64,000 nucleotides of DNA, from assembly GCF_029962485.1 (NCBI RefSeq), contig NZ_CP073637.1:1178001-1242000 (forward strand). Reading direction: 5' to 3'. A program made the position numbers and the translations under genes. The notes under the pieces are model-generated. The model saw only the letters and a list, made by a program, of their open reading frames with translations, had not been told where the DNA came from and made no database searches. The DNA is from Burkholderia cepacia. Lineage in GTDB: Bacteria > Pseudomonadota > Gammaproteobacteria > Burkholderiales > Burkholderiaceae. This document shows, in pieces, positions 25,081-34,911 of this stretch (within the stretch, counting starts at the first letter, position 1; the number at the start of each line of letters is the position of its first letter).

Positions 25081-27225
25081 TCAGTCGGACAGCGCGTCCG
25101 ATGCGGCTTCGGTGTCGTCGTGCGACGCGTGCGTGCGGATCAGCGGATCGCTGGTGCTCGGGCGGCCCGTTTCGACGTGGCCCGCGAAGCGGCGCAGGAA
25201 CCCGAGCAGCCGGCCGTCGCTGACGGTCAGGTCGTACCAGCCGTGGCTGCCGCGCAGGTCCCAGTAGTCGTCGACGTGCGCGCCCGGCGCGAGATCGAAC
25301 GTGCGCGAGCGGCCGTGGCCGTACGCGTTCGTGACCTTGAGCCGCACGGCCTTGTGGCCGCGGTTCATCAGGCGCAGCGTGATGTTGCCGTTCGCGACGT
25401 CATAGCCGTAGACCACCTCGGGGTTCACGTTCGCGCTGCCGATGCCGGTCGCGAACGGGCCGCGGAAATGGCAGTAGAAGCCGTTCGGGCCATACACGTC
25501 GAGGTCGTACAGGCCGAGCGATGCTGCCGCGCTCCACGTGTCGGCGATCCGCTTGCCGGCTTCGACCGTGTATGCCCACGGGCCGTCGAGGCGGTTGCGC
25601 GCCTGCACCTGGAACGCGGCGCCCGCGCGGCCCGTGTTCGCGAAGGTCAGCCGGAACAGGCCGTTGACCGATTCGACGCGGCCGTGCACGAACAGCTCGT
25701 ACGGCAGCGCGCGCGCCGGACGCAGCCCGGCCTCCTGCTTCGGCAGCTTCTGCAGCGCCGGCGGCACCGGGATGTAGTCGGGGTGACGCAGGCGGTCGGG
25801 CGGCGCGTAGCTGCTCGTGTCGGGCAGCGTCGGCCAGGCGGCATCGGACGTCGCGAAGTCGAACGCGGCGGTCAGGTCGCCGCACACCGTCCGGCGCCAC
25901 GGCGACACGTTGGCGGCCGTGACCGGGTATTGCGCGCCGAATCGTGCCTCGATGAATTGCAGCAGCGACGTGTGATCGAAGGTCTGCGAGCAGACCCAGC
26001 CGCCCTTGGTCCACGGCGACACGACGAGCATCGGCACGCGCGGCCCGAGCCCGTACGGGCCGGCCATGTGCGACGCGTCGCCGGCGAACACCTCGTTGGT
26101 CGTCGCGACCGTCGACAGCCCGTTGTCGCGCGACTGCGGCGCGAACGGCGGCTGCACGTGGTCGAAGAAGCCGTCGTTTTCGTCGTACGTGATGAACAGC
26201 GCGGTCTTGCTCCACACTTCCGGATTCGACACGAGCGCCTTCAGCACCTGCTCGATGTACCACGCGCCGTAGTTCGCGGGCCAGTTCGGGTGCTCGGAAT
26301 ACGCTTCCGGCGCGCAGATCCACGACACCTGCGGCAACGTGCCGTTCTTCACGTCCTGCTGCAGCACGTCGAACAGCGTGCCGCCGGCGCTGATGTTGGT
26401 GCCGGTGCGCGCCTTGTCGTACAGCGGCGTGCCGGGCAGCGCGGTGCGGTACTGGTTGAAGTAGAGCAGCGAGTTGTCGCCGTAGTTGCCGATGTACGGG
26501 TTCTGCGTCCAGCCCCACGAGCCGTTCGCGTCGAGCCCCGTGCCGACGTCCTGGTAGATCTTCCACGACACGCCGGCCTGTTCGAGCACTTCCGGATAGG
26601 TCGTCCAGCCGTAGCCCTTTTCCTCGTTGCCGAGCACCGGGCCGCCGCCGGTGCCGTCGTTGCCGACGTAGCCCGTCCACATGTAGTAGCGGTTCGGGTC
26701 GGTCGAGCTCGGGATCGCGCAGTGGTAGGCGTCGCAGATCGTGAACGCATCGGCGAGCTGGTAGTGAAACGGGATGTCGTCGCGTTTCAGGTACGCCATC
26801 GTCGTGGTGCCCTTGTTCGGCACCCACTGGTCGTAGCGGCCCTTGTTCCACGCAGCGTGCATGTCCTGCCAGCCGTGCGGCAGGTCCTGCAGGAACTGCA
26901 GGCCGAGCTTGTCGGCGCCAGGATGGAACGGCAGCAGTTCGGCCGGGCCGACCGGCTGGTGGAACACCGACTTGCCGTTCGCGAGGCGCAGCGGGCGCGG
27001 GTCACCAAAGCCGCGGACACCGCGCATCGTGCCGAAGTAGTGGTCGAACGAACGGTTCTCCTGCATCAGGATCACGATGTGTTCGATATCGCGGATGGTG
27101 CCGGTGCGGCGGTTCGCGGGAATCGCGAGCGCATCGCGGATCACGGGCGGAAACAGGTTCAGCGCGGCAGCGCCGGCAGTGCCGGCGGCGACGCGCAGGA
27201 AGTCACGACGGTTCGATCGGGTCAT
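25081..27225 (-). CDS. plcN: Phosphocholine-specific phospholipase C, Tat-exported
   Basis: This enzyme hydrolyses phosphatidylcholine or sphingomyelin to phosphocholine and diacylglycerol or ceramide. The 714-residue protein begins with a twin-arginine signal (SNRRDFLRVAAGTAGAAA), so it is folded before export. The catalytic alpha/beta part resembles acid phosphatases and alkaline phosphatases (IEHIVILMQENRSFDHYFGT near 45-65; YDENDGFFDHV near 355). Two C-terminal beta-domains of the bacterial phospholipase C type cover the last ~200 residues. I cannot tell the haemolytic (PlcH-like) from the non-haemolytic (PlcN-like) type with certainty. It stands alone with its own terminator. Confidence 0.93.
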   Translation of the reverse strand: MTRSNRRDFLRVAAGTAGAAALNLFPPVIRDALAIPANRRTGTIRDIEHIVILMQENRSFDHYFGTMRGVRGFGDPRPLRLANGKSVFHQPVGPAELLPFHPGADKLGLQFLQDLPHGWQDMHAAWNKGRYDQWVPNKGTTTMAYLKRDDIPFHYQLADAFTICDAYHCAIPSSTDPNRYYMWTGYVGNDGTGGGPVLGNEEKGYGWTTYPEVLEQAGVSWKIYQDVGTGLDANGSWGWTQNPYIGNYGDNSLLYFNQYRTALPGTPLYDKARTGTNISAGGTLFDVLQQDVKNGTLPQVSWICAPEAYSEHPNWPANYGAWYIEQVLKALVSNPEVWSKTALFITYDENDGFFDHVQPPFAPQSRDNGLSTVATTNEVFAGDASHMAGPYGLGPRVPMLVVSPWTKGGWVCSQTFDHTSLLQFIEARFGAQYPVTAANVSPWRRTVCGDLTAAFDFATSDAAWPTLPDTSSYAPPDRLRHPDYIPVPPALQKLPKQEAGLRPARALPYELFVHGRVESVNGLFRLTFANTGRAGAAFQVQARNRLDGPWAYTVEAGKRIADTWSAAASLGLYDLDVYGPNGFYCHFRGPFATGIGSANVNPEVVYGYDVANGNITLRLMNRGHKAVRLKVTNAYGHGRSRTFDLAPGAHVDDYWDLRGSHGWYDLTVSDGRLLGFLRRFAGHVETGRPSTSDPLIRTHASHDDTEAASDALSD

Positions 27226-27498
27226 GGTCGTTATCGTGCGGTAAAGGGGGGAGCCGATTGGCGGGACCTACGGGAAGGGCGCGCTCCGGGCGCAGGATGC
27301 GGCTGCGCCGGTTCGTGCCGCCGCGAGCATAGCGAGGAATCGGTGTCATTCATGTGAAGTCCGGAAACGTTTGCATGTGCGGCGAAGCAGCAGCAAAGCA
27401 GCATCTGGGCGCAGGGCGGCTGCGGTCGTGGAGCAGCAGGGGAGGCGAGAAAGCGGCGCGTGCGGCACGCCGGTGAAGCGGACAGCGGTACCGGTGCG

Positions 27499-28359
27499 TC
27501 AGGCGTCGGTCACCCACGCGCCGAACCATTCGCTCGGGCGGGCGATCTCGTCCTGCGCGGCGACGAGTTCGAGTTCGTAGCGACGCGCATCGTAGGTGGC
27601 CTTCACGACCGCATGCACGGCCGCGAGCGTGTGCTCGAACGCGGCGCGCACGGAGTCGCCGCGCAGCCGGCAGGCGACGAAGATCGCACTGGTCAGGTCG
27701 CCGACGCCGACCGGATGGCGCGGAAATGCGTACAGCGGGCGCTGGCCGATCCACGCTTCGGTTTCGGTGACGGCGAGCATGTTGAAGCGGTCGGCCGGAC
27801 TGTTGCGGTCGTGCAGGTGCTTGACGAGGATGATCTGCGGGCCGCGACGGATCAGCGCGCGGCACGCGTCGACGGCTTCGGCGACGGTCTCGATGCGCCG
27901 CCCGGCGAGCTTCTGCAGTTCGGTATGGTTTGGCGACATGCCGTCCGCGAGCGCCGGCATTTCCTGCACGATGAATTCCTCGACGCCGGGCTCGGGCCGG
28001 ATGCCACCCGTCTGGCCCATCGCGGGATCGCAGAAGTACCATGCGTCGGGATTCATCGCCTTCACCGAGCGGACGATCTCGACGGCCGCGCGTGCCTGCG
28101 GCGGCGAACCGAGGAAGCCGGACAGCACGGCGTCGCAGCGCTTGAGTGCGCCGATCGCGGCGATCCCGTCGACGAGCTGTTCCATCTTCGCGGCATCGAT
28201 CGCGCTGCCGGCCCAATGGCCGTACTGCATGTGATTCGACAGCTGGACGGTGTTGAGCGGCCAGACGTTGACGCCCAGGCGCTGCATCGGGAACACGGCC
28301 GCACTGTTGCCGGCATGGCCGTAGATGACGTGCGACTGAATGCTGAGGACGTTTTTCAT
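27499..28359 (-). CDS. pdxY: Pyridoxal kinase
   Basis: PdxY phosphorylates pyridoxal in the vitamin B6 salvage route. The 286-residue ribokinase-family protein has the family N terminus [20 protein letters not shown], and the ATP and anion hole segment [16 protein letters not shown] (near 225-240) with catalytic Asp. Length and ends match E. coli PdxY (287). The start at 28359 has GGAATC-type spacing and is the conserved family start; the longer frame reads through non-conserved sequence. Divergent from the frameshifted hydrolase gene. Confidence 0.95.
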   Translation of the reverse strand: MKNVLSIQSHVIYGHAGNSAAVFPMQRLGVNVWPLNTVQLSNHMQYGHWAGSAIDAAKMEQLVDGIAAIGALKRCDAVLSGFLGSPPQARAAVEIVRSVKAMNPDAWYFCDPAMGQTGGIRPEPGVEEFIVQEMPALADGMSPNHTELQKLAGRRIETVAEAVDACRALIRRGPQIILVKHLHDRNSPADRFNMLAVTETEAWIGQRPLYAFPRHPVGVGDLTSAIFVACRLRGDSVRAAFEHTLAAVHAVVKATYDARRYELELVAAQDEIARPSEWFGAWVTDA

Positions 28360-28533
28360 GGGAATCGCCTGCACGCGTTTCAGGGTCACGTCACACGATA
28401 CCCGAGTTCGTCGCACGCGCGGAAGTCGCGCCGCACCGGAGTGTTGCGCGCCGTCGTCAGCGCGACCGCGTAGAATCGCGGGGCGCGAGGCGGCCCGGCT
28501 TGCCCGCGTGCGTCTCCAATCACCGTGATCGCC

Positions 28534-29596
28534 ATGCTTTCGATTTGCAAGATGTTGTTGTCCGTTGCGCGCGCTGCCGTGCTCGGTGCGGCCGCCGCCG
28601 TGTGCGCCATGCCTGCCGTGGCCGCCGTCGCCGCGATGCCCGCCGGCAACGACGGGCCCGTGTACGGCCCGCGCCTGGAAGGGTTCACCTATCCGGCGCC
28701 CGTGCACCTGTACACGTTCGTGTCGCAGCGCGAAACGCTCGAGATGGCGTTTCTCGACGTGCAGCCCGCGCATCCCAACGGCCGTACCGTCGTGCTGCTG
28801 CACGGGAAGAACTTCTGTGCGGCCACCTGGGAGGATACGATCGGCGTGCTGAGCCGCGCCGGCTACCGCGTGATCGCACCGGACCAGATCGGCTTCTGCA
28901 AATCGTCGAAGCCCGAGCGCTATATACACGTTCCAGCAACTCGCGCGCAACACCCACGCGCTGCTCGAATCGGTCGGCGTGAAGTCGGCGACGATCGTCG
29001 GCCATTCGACCGGCGGGATGCTCGCGATCCGCTATGCGCTGATGTATCCGAAGGCGACCGACCAGCTCGTGCTCGTGAACCCGATCGGCCTCGAGGACTG
29101 GAAGGCGCTCGGCGTGCCGCCGCTGTCGGTCGACTACTGGTATGCGCGCGAGCAGAAGACGACGGCCGACGGCATTCGCCGCTACGAGCAGGCGACGTAT
29201 TACGCGGGCAAGTGGTTGCCGTCGTACGAGCGCTGGGTGCAGATGCTGGCCGGCATGTATCGCGGCGCCGGGCGTGATGCGGTCGCGTGGAACTCCGCAC
29301 TGATCTACGACATGATCCTCACGCAGCCGGTGGTCTACGAACTCGGCGCGATCCGCGTGCCGACGCTGCTGATGATCGGCGACAAGGACACGACCGCGAT
29401 CGGCAAGGACGTTGCGCCGCCCGACGTGCACGCGAAGCTCGGCCGCTATCCGGAACTCGCGAAGCGCACGCAGGCGGCGATCCCCGGCGCACAGCTCGTC
29501 GAATTTCCGGCGCTCGGGCACGCGCCGCAGATCCAGGATCCGGACGCGTTCCACAAGGCGCTGCTCGACGGGCTGGACGCCGTGCACCCGCAGTAA
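28534..29596 (+). pseudogene. Alpha/beta hydrolase, exported, disrupted by frameshift
   Basis: The reading frame starts at 28534 with a signal-like hydrophobic N terminus. It then shows the hydrolase oxyanion segment [16 protein letters not shown], ending at [16 protein letters not shown]. At the TATATAC run around 28921-28927 the frame is lost. It resumes in another frame with [17 protein letters not shown], the nucleophile elbow GHSTGG and the final GHAPQ histidine. Restoring two bases (giving the usual ERYQYTF) joins the halves. As written, the catalytic serine and histidine are out of frame with the signal sequence, so no active exported enzyme is made. It was probably an epoxide-hydrolase/lactonase-like enzyme. 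Confidence 0.85.
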
Positions 29597-29632
29597 CGCG
29601 AGGCACGCCGCCGACGGCGCGCGGCTGTGCCG

Positions 29633-30631
29633 TCAGCGCGCCTCGCTCGCGAGCTCGTCGCGAATCTGCGCGGTCAGTTCGAACGAGCGCAGCCGCGCGG
29701 CGTGATCGTAGATCTGCGCGGTGACGATCAACTCGTCGGCGCCGGTTTGCGCGATGCGGTCGCGCAGCTTGTCGCGCACCGTGTCGCGCGAGCCGACCGC
29801 CGCGAACGACAGCGAATGCGCGACGGTCGCGAGCTCGAGCTCGTTCGCCTCGAGCACGTCGACGGGCGGCGGCAGCTTGCCCGGCGTGCCGCGCCGCAGG
29901 TTGATGAACTGCTGCTGCAGCGACGTAAACAGGCGCCGTGCCTCGTCGTCGGTATCGGCGACGAACACGTTGACGCCGACCATCGCGTGCGGCTTCGGCC
30001 ACGCAGCCGACGGCCGGTACTGTGCGCGATAGATCTCGAGCGCGCGCATCAGGTAGTCCGGCGCGAAGTGCGACGCGAAGGCGAACGGCAGCCCGAGCAT
30101 CGCGGCGAGCTGGGCACTGAACAAACTCGAACCCAGCAGCCACACCGGCACGTCGAGCCCGGCGCCGGGCACCGCGCGTACGCGCTGGCCGGGCACCGGC
30201 TCCGCGAAGTAGCGCTGCAGCTCGGCGACGTCGTCCGGAAACGAGTCGGCGCTGCCGATCAGGTCGCGGCGCAGCGCGCGCGACGTGGTCTGGTCGGTGC
30301 CGGGCGCACGGCCGAGGCCAAGGTCGATGCGCCCCGGATACAGCGAGGCCAGCGTGCCGAATTGCTCGGCGATCACGAGCGGCGCGTGGTTCGGCAGCAT
30401 GATGCCGCCCGAGCCCACGCGGATCGTCCGCGTCGCGCCCGCGACATGACCGATCACGACGGCGGTGGCCGCACTCGCGATACCCGGCATGTTGTGATGC
30501 TCGGCCAGCCAGTAGCGCTGGTAGCCCCAGCGTTCCGCGTGCTGCGCGAGATCGACGGTGTTACGGAACGCTTGCGAGGCGTCGGCGCCGGCCGGAATGG
30601 GGGCGAGATCGAGTACGGAAAACGGTGTCAT
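29633..30631 (-). CDS. LLM-class flavin-dependent oxidoreductase
   Basis: A 332-residue luciferase-like monooxygenase of the YhbW type, which uses FMN/F420-like flavin in a TIM barrel. Characteristic segments are [11 protein letters not shown] (start), [20 protein letters not shown] (residues about 40-59), [13 protein letters not shown] and [16 protein letters not shown] (near 108-123). The substrate is unknown. It is convergent with the broken hydrolase gene (37-bp gap). ATG start with a good shadow-free N terminus. Confidence 0.92.
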   Translation of the reverse strand: MTPFSVLDLAPIPAGADASQAFRNTVDLAQHAERWGYQRYWLAEHHNMPGIASAATAVVIGHVAGATRTIRVGSGGIMLPNHAPLVIAEQFGTLASLYPGRIDLGLGRAPGTDQTTSRALRRDLIGSADSFPDDVAELQRYFAEPVPGQRVRAVPGAGLDVPVWLLGSSLFSAQLAAMLGLPFAFASHFAPDYLMRALEIYRAQYRPSAAWPKPHAMVGVNVFVADTDDEARRLFTSLQQQFINLRRGTPGKLPPPVDVLEANELELATVAHSLSFAAVGSRDTVRDKLRDRIAQTGADELIVTAQIYDHAARLRSFELTAQIRDELASEAR

Positions 30632-31270
30632 CGGGTGGCCTTCGAATAGGGGAGCGCGGTGATGCGCTTACGCAACAAATGCCAAGGATTTTGCCAAAGG
30701 GTTCCGGAACGTGCTGGCGACGCCCCGATACCCATGCGCCTTACAGGGGTGCAGGGTCGAATACCTCGATTGTTGCAAAAATCAAACCAATCGCTGATTA
30801 ATTACCAATCTTTACGGCGATTGGGCGTGAATCCGCATCGACATACAAATTTGCACGAAACGTTTGATTTTCAAGACTGCAATACGCCTGCAAAGTGCTT
30901 ACGCTAATGTGAACGTGGCTGTGGCGATAAGGTTCGTCGACGACTCAGCTTTGCCGGAATTGCACCAGTCCGTTTCGCGTAGTGCCGAGCGCGGGGTGCC
31001 GCAGACTGATAAAATCCGGCGCCTGCCCATGTTGTGCCGATGGTAGCCATTCGAGTCTTCCCGCATCCCGTCCGGGCATTGCGCGGAGCGAAGCCACGCG
31101 AAGCCGGGCATGGCCGTACCCGAATAACGGGTCGTGCTTTCCCCCATTACAGACGCTGCTGGAACAAGGAGTCGGGTCGTGCCCGCGTTCGTCGTAGTCG
31201 GAATACCGCATCACGTTCAATCACGCTCAAGCGTTCTCCATGGCGTTCAGGTCGCCGGGAGGCGTTGCGC
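30632..31270. other. Intergenic region upstream of hpnI
   Basis: A 639-bp stretch without a credible gene. The middle (about 30760-30910) is notably AT-richer than the surroundings. A TAAAAT -10-like element is at 31010-31015. Near 31060-31120 two copies of CCGGGCAT flank a GC-rich segment with GAAGCCACGCGAAGCC, which looks like a repeated intergenic element rather than coding sequence. The hpnI promoter probably lies here. Confidence 0.5.
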
Positions 31271-32446
31271 ATGACGCCAACCGCAACGCTGCTCGACTGG
31301 CTCCTGATCGTGTTCACGCTGGCCGCGGCCGGCTATGCGCTCGTCGCCGCGTTCGCACCGCGGCCGCGTACGCCGCGCACTGCCGCGCGCGACGGTTTCG
31401 AGCCGGTCAGCGTGCTCAAGCCGCTGTGCGGCGCGGAGCCGCACCTGTACGAAAACCTCGCGACGTTCTGCGAGCAGCGCCATCCGCGCTACGAGGTGCT
31501 GTTCGGCGTCGCGTCGTCGGCCGATCCGGCGATCGCCGTCGTCGAGCGGCTGCGCGCCGACTATCCCGAGTGCGACATCACGCTGGTGATCGACGCGCGC
31601 GTGCACGGCAAGAACCTGAAGGTCAGCAACCTGATCAATCTCGCCGCGCGCGCGAAATACGGCCGCATCGTGATCGCGGACAGCGATATCGCGGTGCAGC
31701 CCGACTATCTGGAGCGCGTGACGGCGCCGCTCGCCGACGTGTCGGTCGGTGTCGTCACGTGCCTGTATCATGCGCGCAGCGTCGGCGGGTTCTGGACGCG
31801 GATCGGTGCGCAATTCGTCGACGCATGGTTCGCGCCGTCGGTGCGGATCACGCACCTCGGCCGCTCGAGCCGCTTCGGCTTCGGTGCGACGCTTGCGCTG
31901 ACGCGTGACACGCTCGACCGGATCGGCGGCTTTTACGCACTGAAGGACGAGCTGGCCGACGATTTCTGGCTGGCCGAATTGCCGCGCCGCCTCGGGCGGC
32001 GCACCGTGCTGTCTGAGGTCGAGGTCGCGACCGACGTGATCGAGCCGTCGTTCGGGCCGCTGTGGCACCGCGAGACGCGCTGGCTGCGCACGATCCGTTC
32101 GCTGAATCCGGCCGGCTTCGCGTTTCTGTTCATTACGTTTACGGTGCCGTGGCTCGCGATCGGCGCGGCGCTCGCGCTGCGTCTCGACGGCACCTTCGCC
32201 GGCACGCTGGCGGGCGGGGCGGCCGTGGTCGGTGCATTCGGGCGGCTGGTGCTGCACGCGCGCGGCGAAGATGGCTGGCGCGCGTTCTGGCGCGACCTGC
32301 CGCTCGTCGCGGTGCGCGACACGCTGCTGGCGCTCGAGTGGCTCGCGGCAGCGTTCGGCACGCACGTCGTATGGCGCGGCGCAAGGATGACGGTCGTCGG
32401 CGGTGAACGCGCGACCGCCGCAGTGGAAGCAGTGGACGGCCGCTAG
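31271..32446 (+). CDS. hpnI: Hopanoid glucosaminyl glycosyltransferase HpnI
   Basis: HpnI adds N-acetylglucosamine to bacteriohopanetetrol at the inner membrane. The 391-residue family 2 glycosyltransferase has a single N-terminal membrane segment. The GT-A catalytic part contains VSVLKPLCGAEPHLYENL (near 48), the DxD-like ADSDIAVQPDYL (near 138) and the QxxRW-like WHRETRWLRT (near 265); C-terminal hydrophobic helices follow. Together with HpnK and HpnJ it builds the composite bacteriohopanetetrol cyclitol-ether or glucosamine hopanoids. First gene of the hpnIJKL run; start ATG at 31271. Confidence 0.9.
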   Translation: MTPTATLLDWLLIVFTLAAAGYALVAAFAPRPRTPRTAARDGFEPVSVLKPLCGAEPHLYENLATFCEQRHPRYEVLFGVASSADPAIAVVERLRADYPECDITLVIDARVHGKNLKVSNLINLAARAKYGRIVIADSDIAVQPDYLERVTAPLADVSVGVVTCLYHARSVGGFWTRIGAQFVDAWFAPSVRITHLGRSSRFGFGATLALTRDTLDRIGGFYALKDELADDFWLAELPRRLGRRTVLSEVEVATDVIEPSFGPLWHRETRWLRTIRSLNPAGFAFLFITFTVPWLAIGAALALRLDGTFAGTLAGGAAVVGAFGRLVLHARGEDGWRAFWRDLPLVAVRDTLLALEWLAAAFGTHVVWRGARMTVVGGERATAAVEAVDGR

Positions 32447-32601
32447 GGCCGTCGATCGAACCCGGCCCGAGGGCCGAGACGCGCTGCACGGCGAAGCCGC
32501 GCGGCGCGACATGACAGAGAGGCGGGCGCCGGCACGGCGGCCCGCGGTTTTTTGACTGAATCGTTGTAACGAATCGAACTATGCAGGCTACCGGAGCATT
32601 C

Positions 32602-34023
32602 ATGAAAACGCTGTTCTTGCAGGCCCCTTCGTATGACGGCTTCGACGGCGGAGCCGGCTCGCGCTATCAGGCTAAGCGCGAAATCCGTTCCTTCTGGTAT
32701 CCGACGTGGCTCGCGCAGCCGGCCGCGCTCGTGCCGGGCAGCCGCGTCCTCGATGCGCCGGCCGATGGCCTGTCGGTCGACGAAACGCTGAAGATCGCCA
32801 ACGACTACGACCTCGTGATCATCCACACGAGCACGCCGTCGTTCCCGACCGACGCGATGTTCGCGCAGGATCTGAAGAAGATGAAGCCGTCGATGCTGGT
32901 CGGCATGGTGGGCGCGAAGGTGATGGTCGATCCGCACAACTCGCTCACGGCGAGTGAGGCAATCGACTTCGTGTGCCGCGAGGAATTCGACTACACCTGC
33001 AAGGAAATCGCCGAAGGCAAGCCGTTCCCCGAGATCAAGGGCTTGAGCTGGCGCGCGAAGGACGGCTCGATCGAGCACAACGAAGCGCGTCCGATCCTCG
33101 AGAACATGGACGAACTGCCGTTCGTCGCGCCCGTCTACAAGCGCGACCTGAAGATCGACAACTATTTCATCGGCTACCTGAACTACCCGTACGTGTCGAT
33201 CTACACGGGCCGCGGCTGCAAGTCGCGCTGCACGTTCTGCCTGTGGCCGCAGACGGTCAGCGGCCATCGCTACCGCACGCGCTCGGTCGAGAACGTGCTC
33301 GCGGAAGCGAAGTGGATTCGCGACAACATGCCGGAAGTGAAGGAACTGATGTTCGACGACGACACCTTCACCGACGACCTGCCGCGCGCCGAAGCCATCG
33401 CCATCGGTCTGGGCAAGCTCGGCATCACGTGGTCGTGCAACGCGAAGGCCAACGTGCCGTACAAGTCGCTCAAGATCATGAAGGAAAACGGCCTGCGCCT
33501 GCTGCTGGTCGGCTTCGAATCCGGCGACGACCAGATCCTCGTGAACATCAAGAAGGGCGTGCGCACCGATTTCGCGCGCCGCTTCAGCGCGGACTGCAAG
33601 AAGCTCGGCATCAAGATCCACGGTACCTTCATTCTCGGCCTGCCGGGCGAGACGCAGGAGACCATCAAGAAGACGATCGAGTACGCGAAGGAAATCAATC
33701 CGCACACGATCCAGGTCTCGCTCGCCGCGCCGTATCCGGGCACGACGCTCTACAAGCAGGCCGTGGAAAACGGCTGGATGGAAGAGAACAAGACCATCAA
33801 CCTGGTGAGCAAGGAAGGCGTGCAGCTCGCGGCGATCGGCTACGCGCACCTGTCGCGCGACGAGATCTATCACCACCTCGAGCAGTTCTATCGCCAGTTC
33901 TACTTCCGTCCGTCGAAGATCTGGGAAATCGTGCGCGAGATGCTGACGAGCTGGGACATGATGAAGCGCCGCCTGCGCGAAGGTGTCGAGTTCTTCCGCT
34001 TCCTGCGTGCACACGAGGCCTGA
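32602..34023 (+). CDS. hpnJ: Hopanoid biosynthesis radical SAM protein HpnJ
   Basis: A 473-residue B12-binding-type radical SAM enzyme. The N-terminal cobalamin-like domain (residues about 1-165) is followed by the radical SAM barrel with the CX3CX2C cluster motif in GRGCKSRCTFCLWPQT (near 205). HpnJ acts after HpnK in converting glucosaminyl hopanoid to the cyclitol ether by ring contraction (established for the pathway). The start at MKTLFLQAPS avoids eight extra codons. The gene ends three bases before hpnK, so I-J-K-L are one operon. Confidence 0.93.
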   Translation: MKTLFLQAPSYDGFDGGAGSRYQAKREIRSFWYPTWLAQPAALVPGSRVLDAPADGLSVDETLKIANDYDLVIIHTSTPSFPTDAMFAQDLKKMKPSMLVGMVGAKVMVDPHNSLTASEAIDFVCREEFDYTCKEIAEGKPFPEIKGLSWRAKDGSIEHNEARPILENMDELPFVAPVYKRDLKIDNYFIGYLNYPYVSIYTGRGCKSRCTFCLWPQTVSGHRYRTRSVENVLAEAKWIRDNMPEVKELMFDDDTFTDDLPRAEAIAIGLGKLGITWSCNAKANVPYKSLKIMKENGLRLLLVGFESGDDQILVNIKKGVRTDFARRFSADCKKLGIKIHGTFILGLPGETQETIKKTIEYAKEINPHTIQVSLAAPYPGTTLYKQAVENGWMEENKTINLVSKEGVQLAAIGYAHLSRDEIYHHLEQFYRQFYFRPSKIWEIVREMLTSWDMMKRRLREGVEFFRFLRAHEA

Positions 34024-34026
34024 TTC

Positions 34027-34911
34027 GTGGCGACGCAGCGGGCGGCGCGGGCGCTGATCTTCACCGCGGACGACTTCGGGCTGCACCCGCGCGTCAACGC
34101 GGCGGTCGAGCGCGCGCACCGCGACGGCGTGCTGAACGCCGCCAGCCTGATGGTCGGCGCGAGCGCCGCGCAAGATGCGATCGAACGCGCGCGGCGGTTG
34201 CCGTCGCTCGCGGTCGGTCTGCATCTGGTGCTCGCGGACGGGCCGGCCACGCTGCCCGCGCATGAGATTCCCGCGCTCGTCGGCCGCGACGGGCGGTTCG
34301 GCGATGCGATGGCGAAGGACGGCTGTCGCTTCTTCTTCCTGCCGCACGTTCGTGCGCAACTGCGCCGCGAGATCCGTGCGCAGTTCGACGCGTTCGCGGC
34401 GAGCGGCCTGCCGCTCGACCACGTGAACGCGCACAAGCATTTCCATCTGCATCCGACCGTGCTGTCGATGATCATCGAGATCGGCCGCGACTACGGGCTG
34501 CGCGCGGTGCGGCTGCCGTACGAGACGAGCGCGCCCGCGCTGCTCAAGCCGTGGATCGCGCTCGTGCGCGCGCGGCTCGACCGCGCGGGGCTCGCGCACA
34601 ACGACTACGTGGTCGGGATCGAGCATACGGGAGCGATGGACGAGGCCGTGCTGCTCGATGCGCTGGCCAAGCTGCCGCCGGGTGTCGGCGAGATCTACTG
34701 CCATCCGGCCGAAGCCGGCGACGGCCCGATCACGCCGACGATGGCCGCGTACCGCCCGGTCGACGAACTCGATGCGCTGCTGTCGCCGCGCGTCGCGGCC
34801 GCGTTGAAGGCCGCGGGTGTCGCGACCGGCGGCTTTGCCGACGTGTTCGGCCAGCCTGCGGCGCGGCGGGGCGCTCGAGCACCGCGCGCACCGGGAGCGC
34901 AGCCGTCATGA
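34027..34911 (+). CDS. hpnK: Hopanoid N-acetylglucosamine deacetylase HpnK
   Basis: A 294-residue member of the YdjC/ChbG carbohydrate deacetylase family. The metal-site motifs are FTADDFGLHPRVN (DD near 17), the VGLHLVL histidine and HVNAHKHFHLHP (near 138). In the hopanoid pathway it removes the acetyl group from the N-acetylglucosaminyl hopanoid made by HpnI. GTG start at 34027, three bases after the hpnJ stop. It overlaps hpnL by four bases (ATGA). Confidence 0.92.
   Translation: MATQRAARALIFTADDFGLHPRVNAAVERAHRDGVLNAASLMVGASAAQDAIERARRLPSLAVGLHLVLADGPATLPAHEIPALVGRDGRFGDAMAKDGCRFFFLPHVRAQLRREIRAQFDAFAASGLPLDHVNAHKHFHLHPTVLSMIIEIGRDYGLRAVRLPYETSAPALLKPWIALVRARLDRAGLAHNDYVVGIEHTGAMDEAVLLDALAKLPPGVGEIYCHPAEAGDGPITPTMAAYRPVDELDALLSPRVAAALKAAGVATGGFADVFGQPAARRGARAPRAPGAQPS

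Noticed and set aside
31034..31147. Small minus-strand frame with MPGFAWLRSAQCPDGMRED
   Set aside because: It lies in the repeated GC-rich segment upstream of hpnI, has no coding support and looks like translated intergenic repeat.
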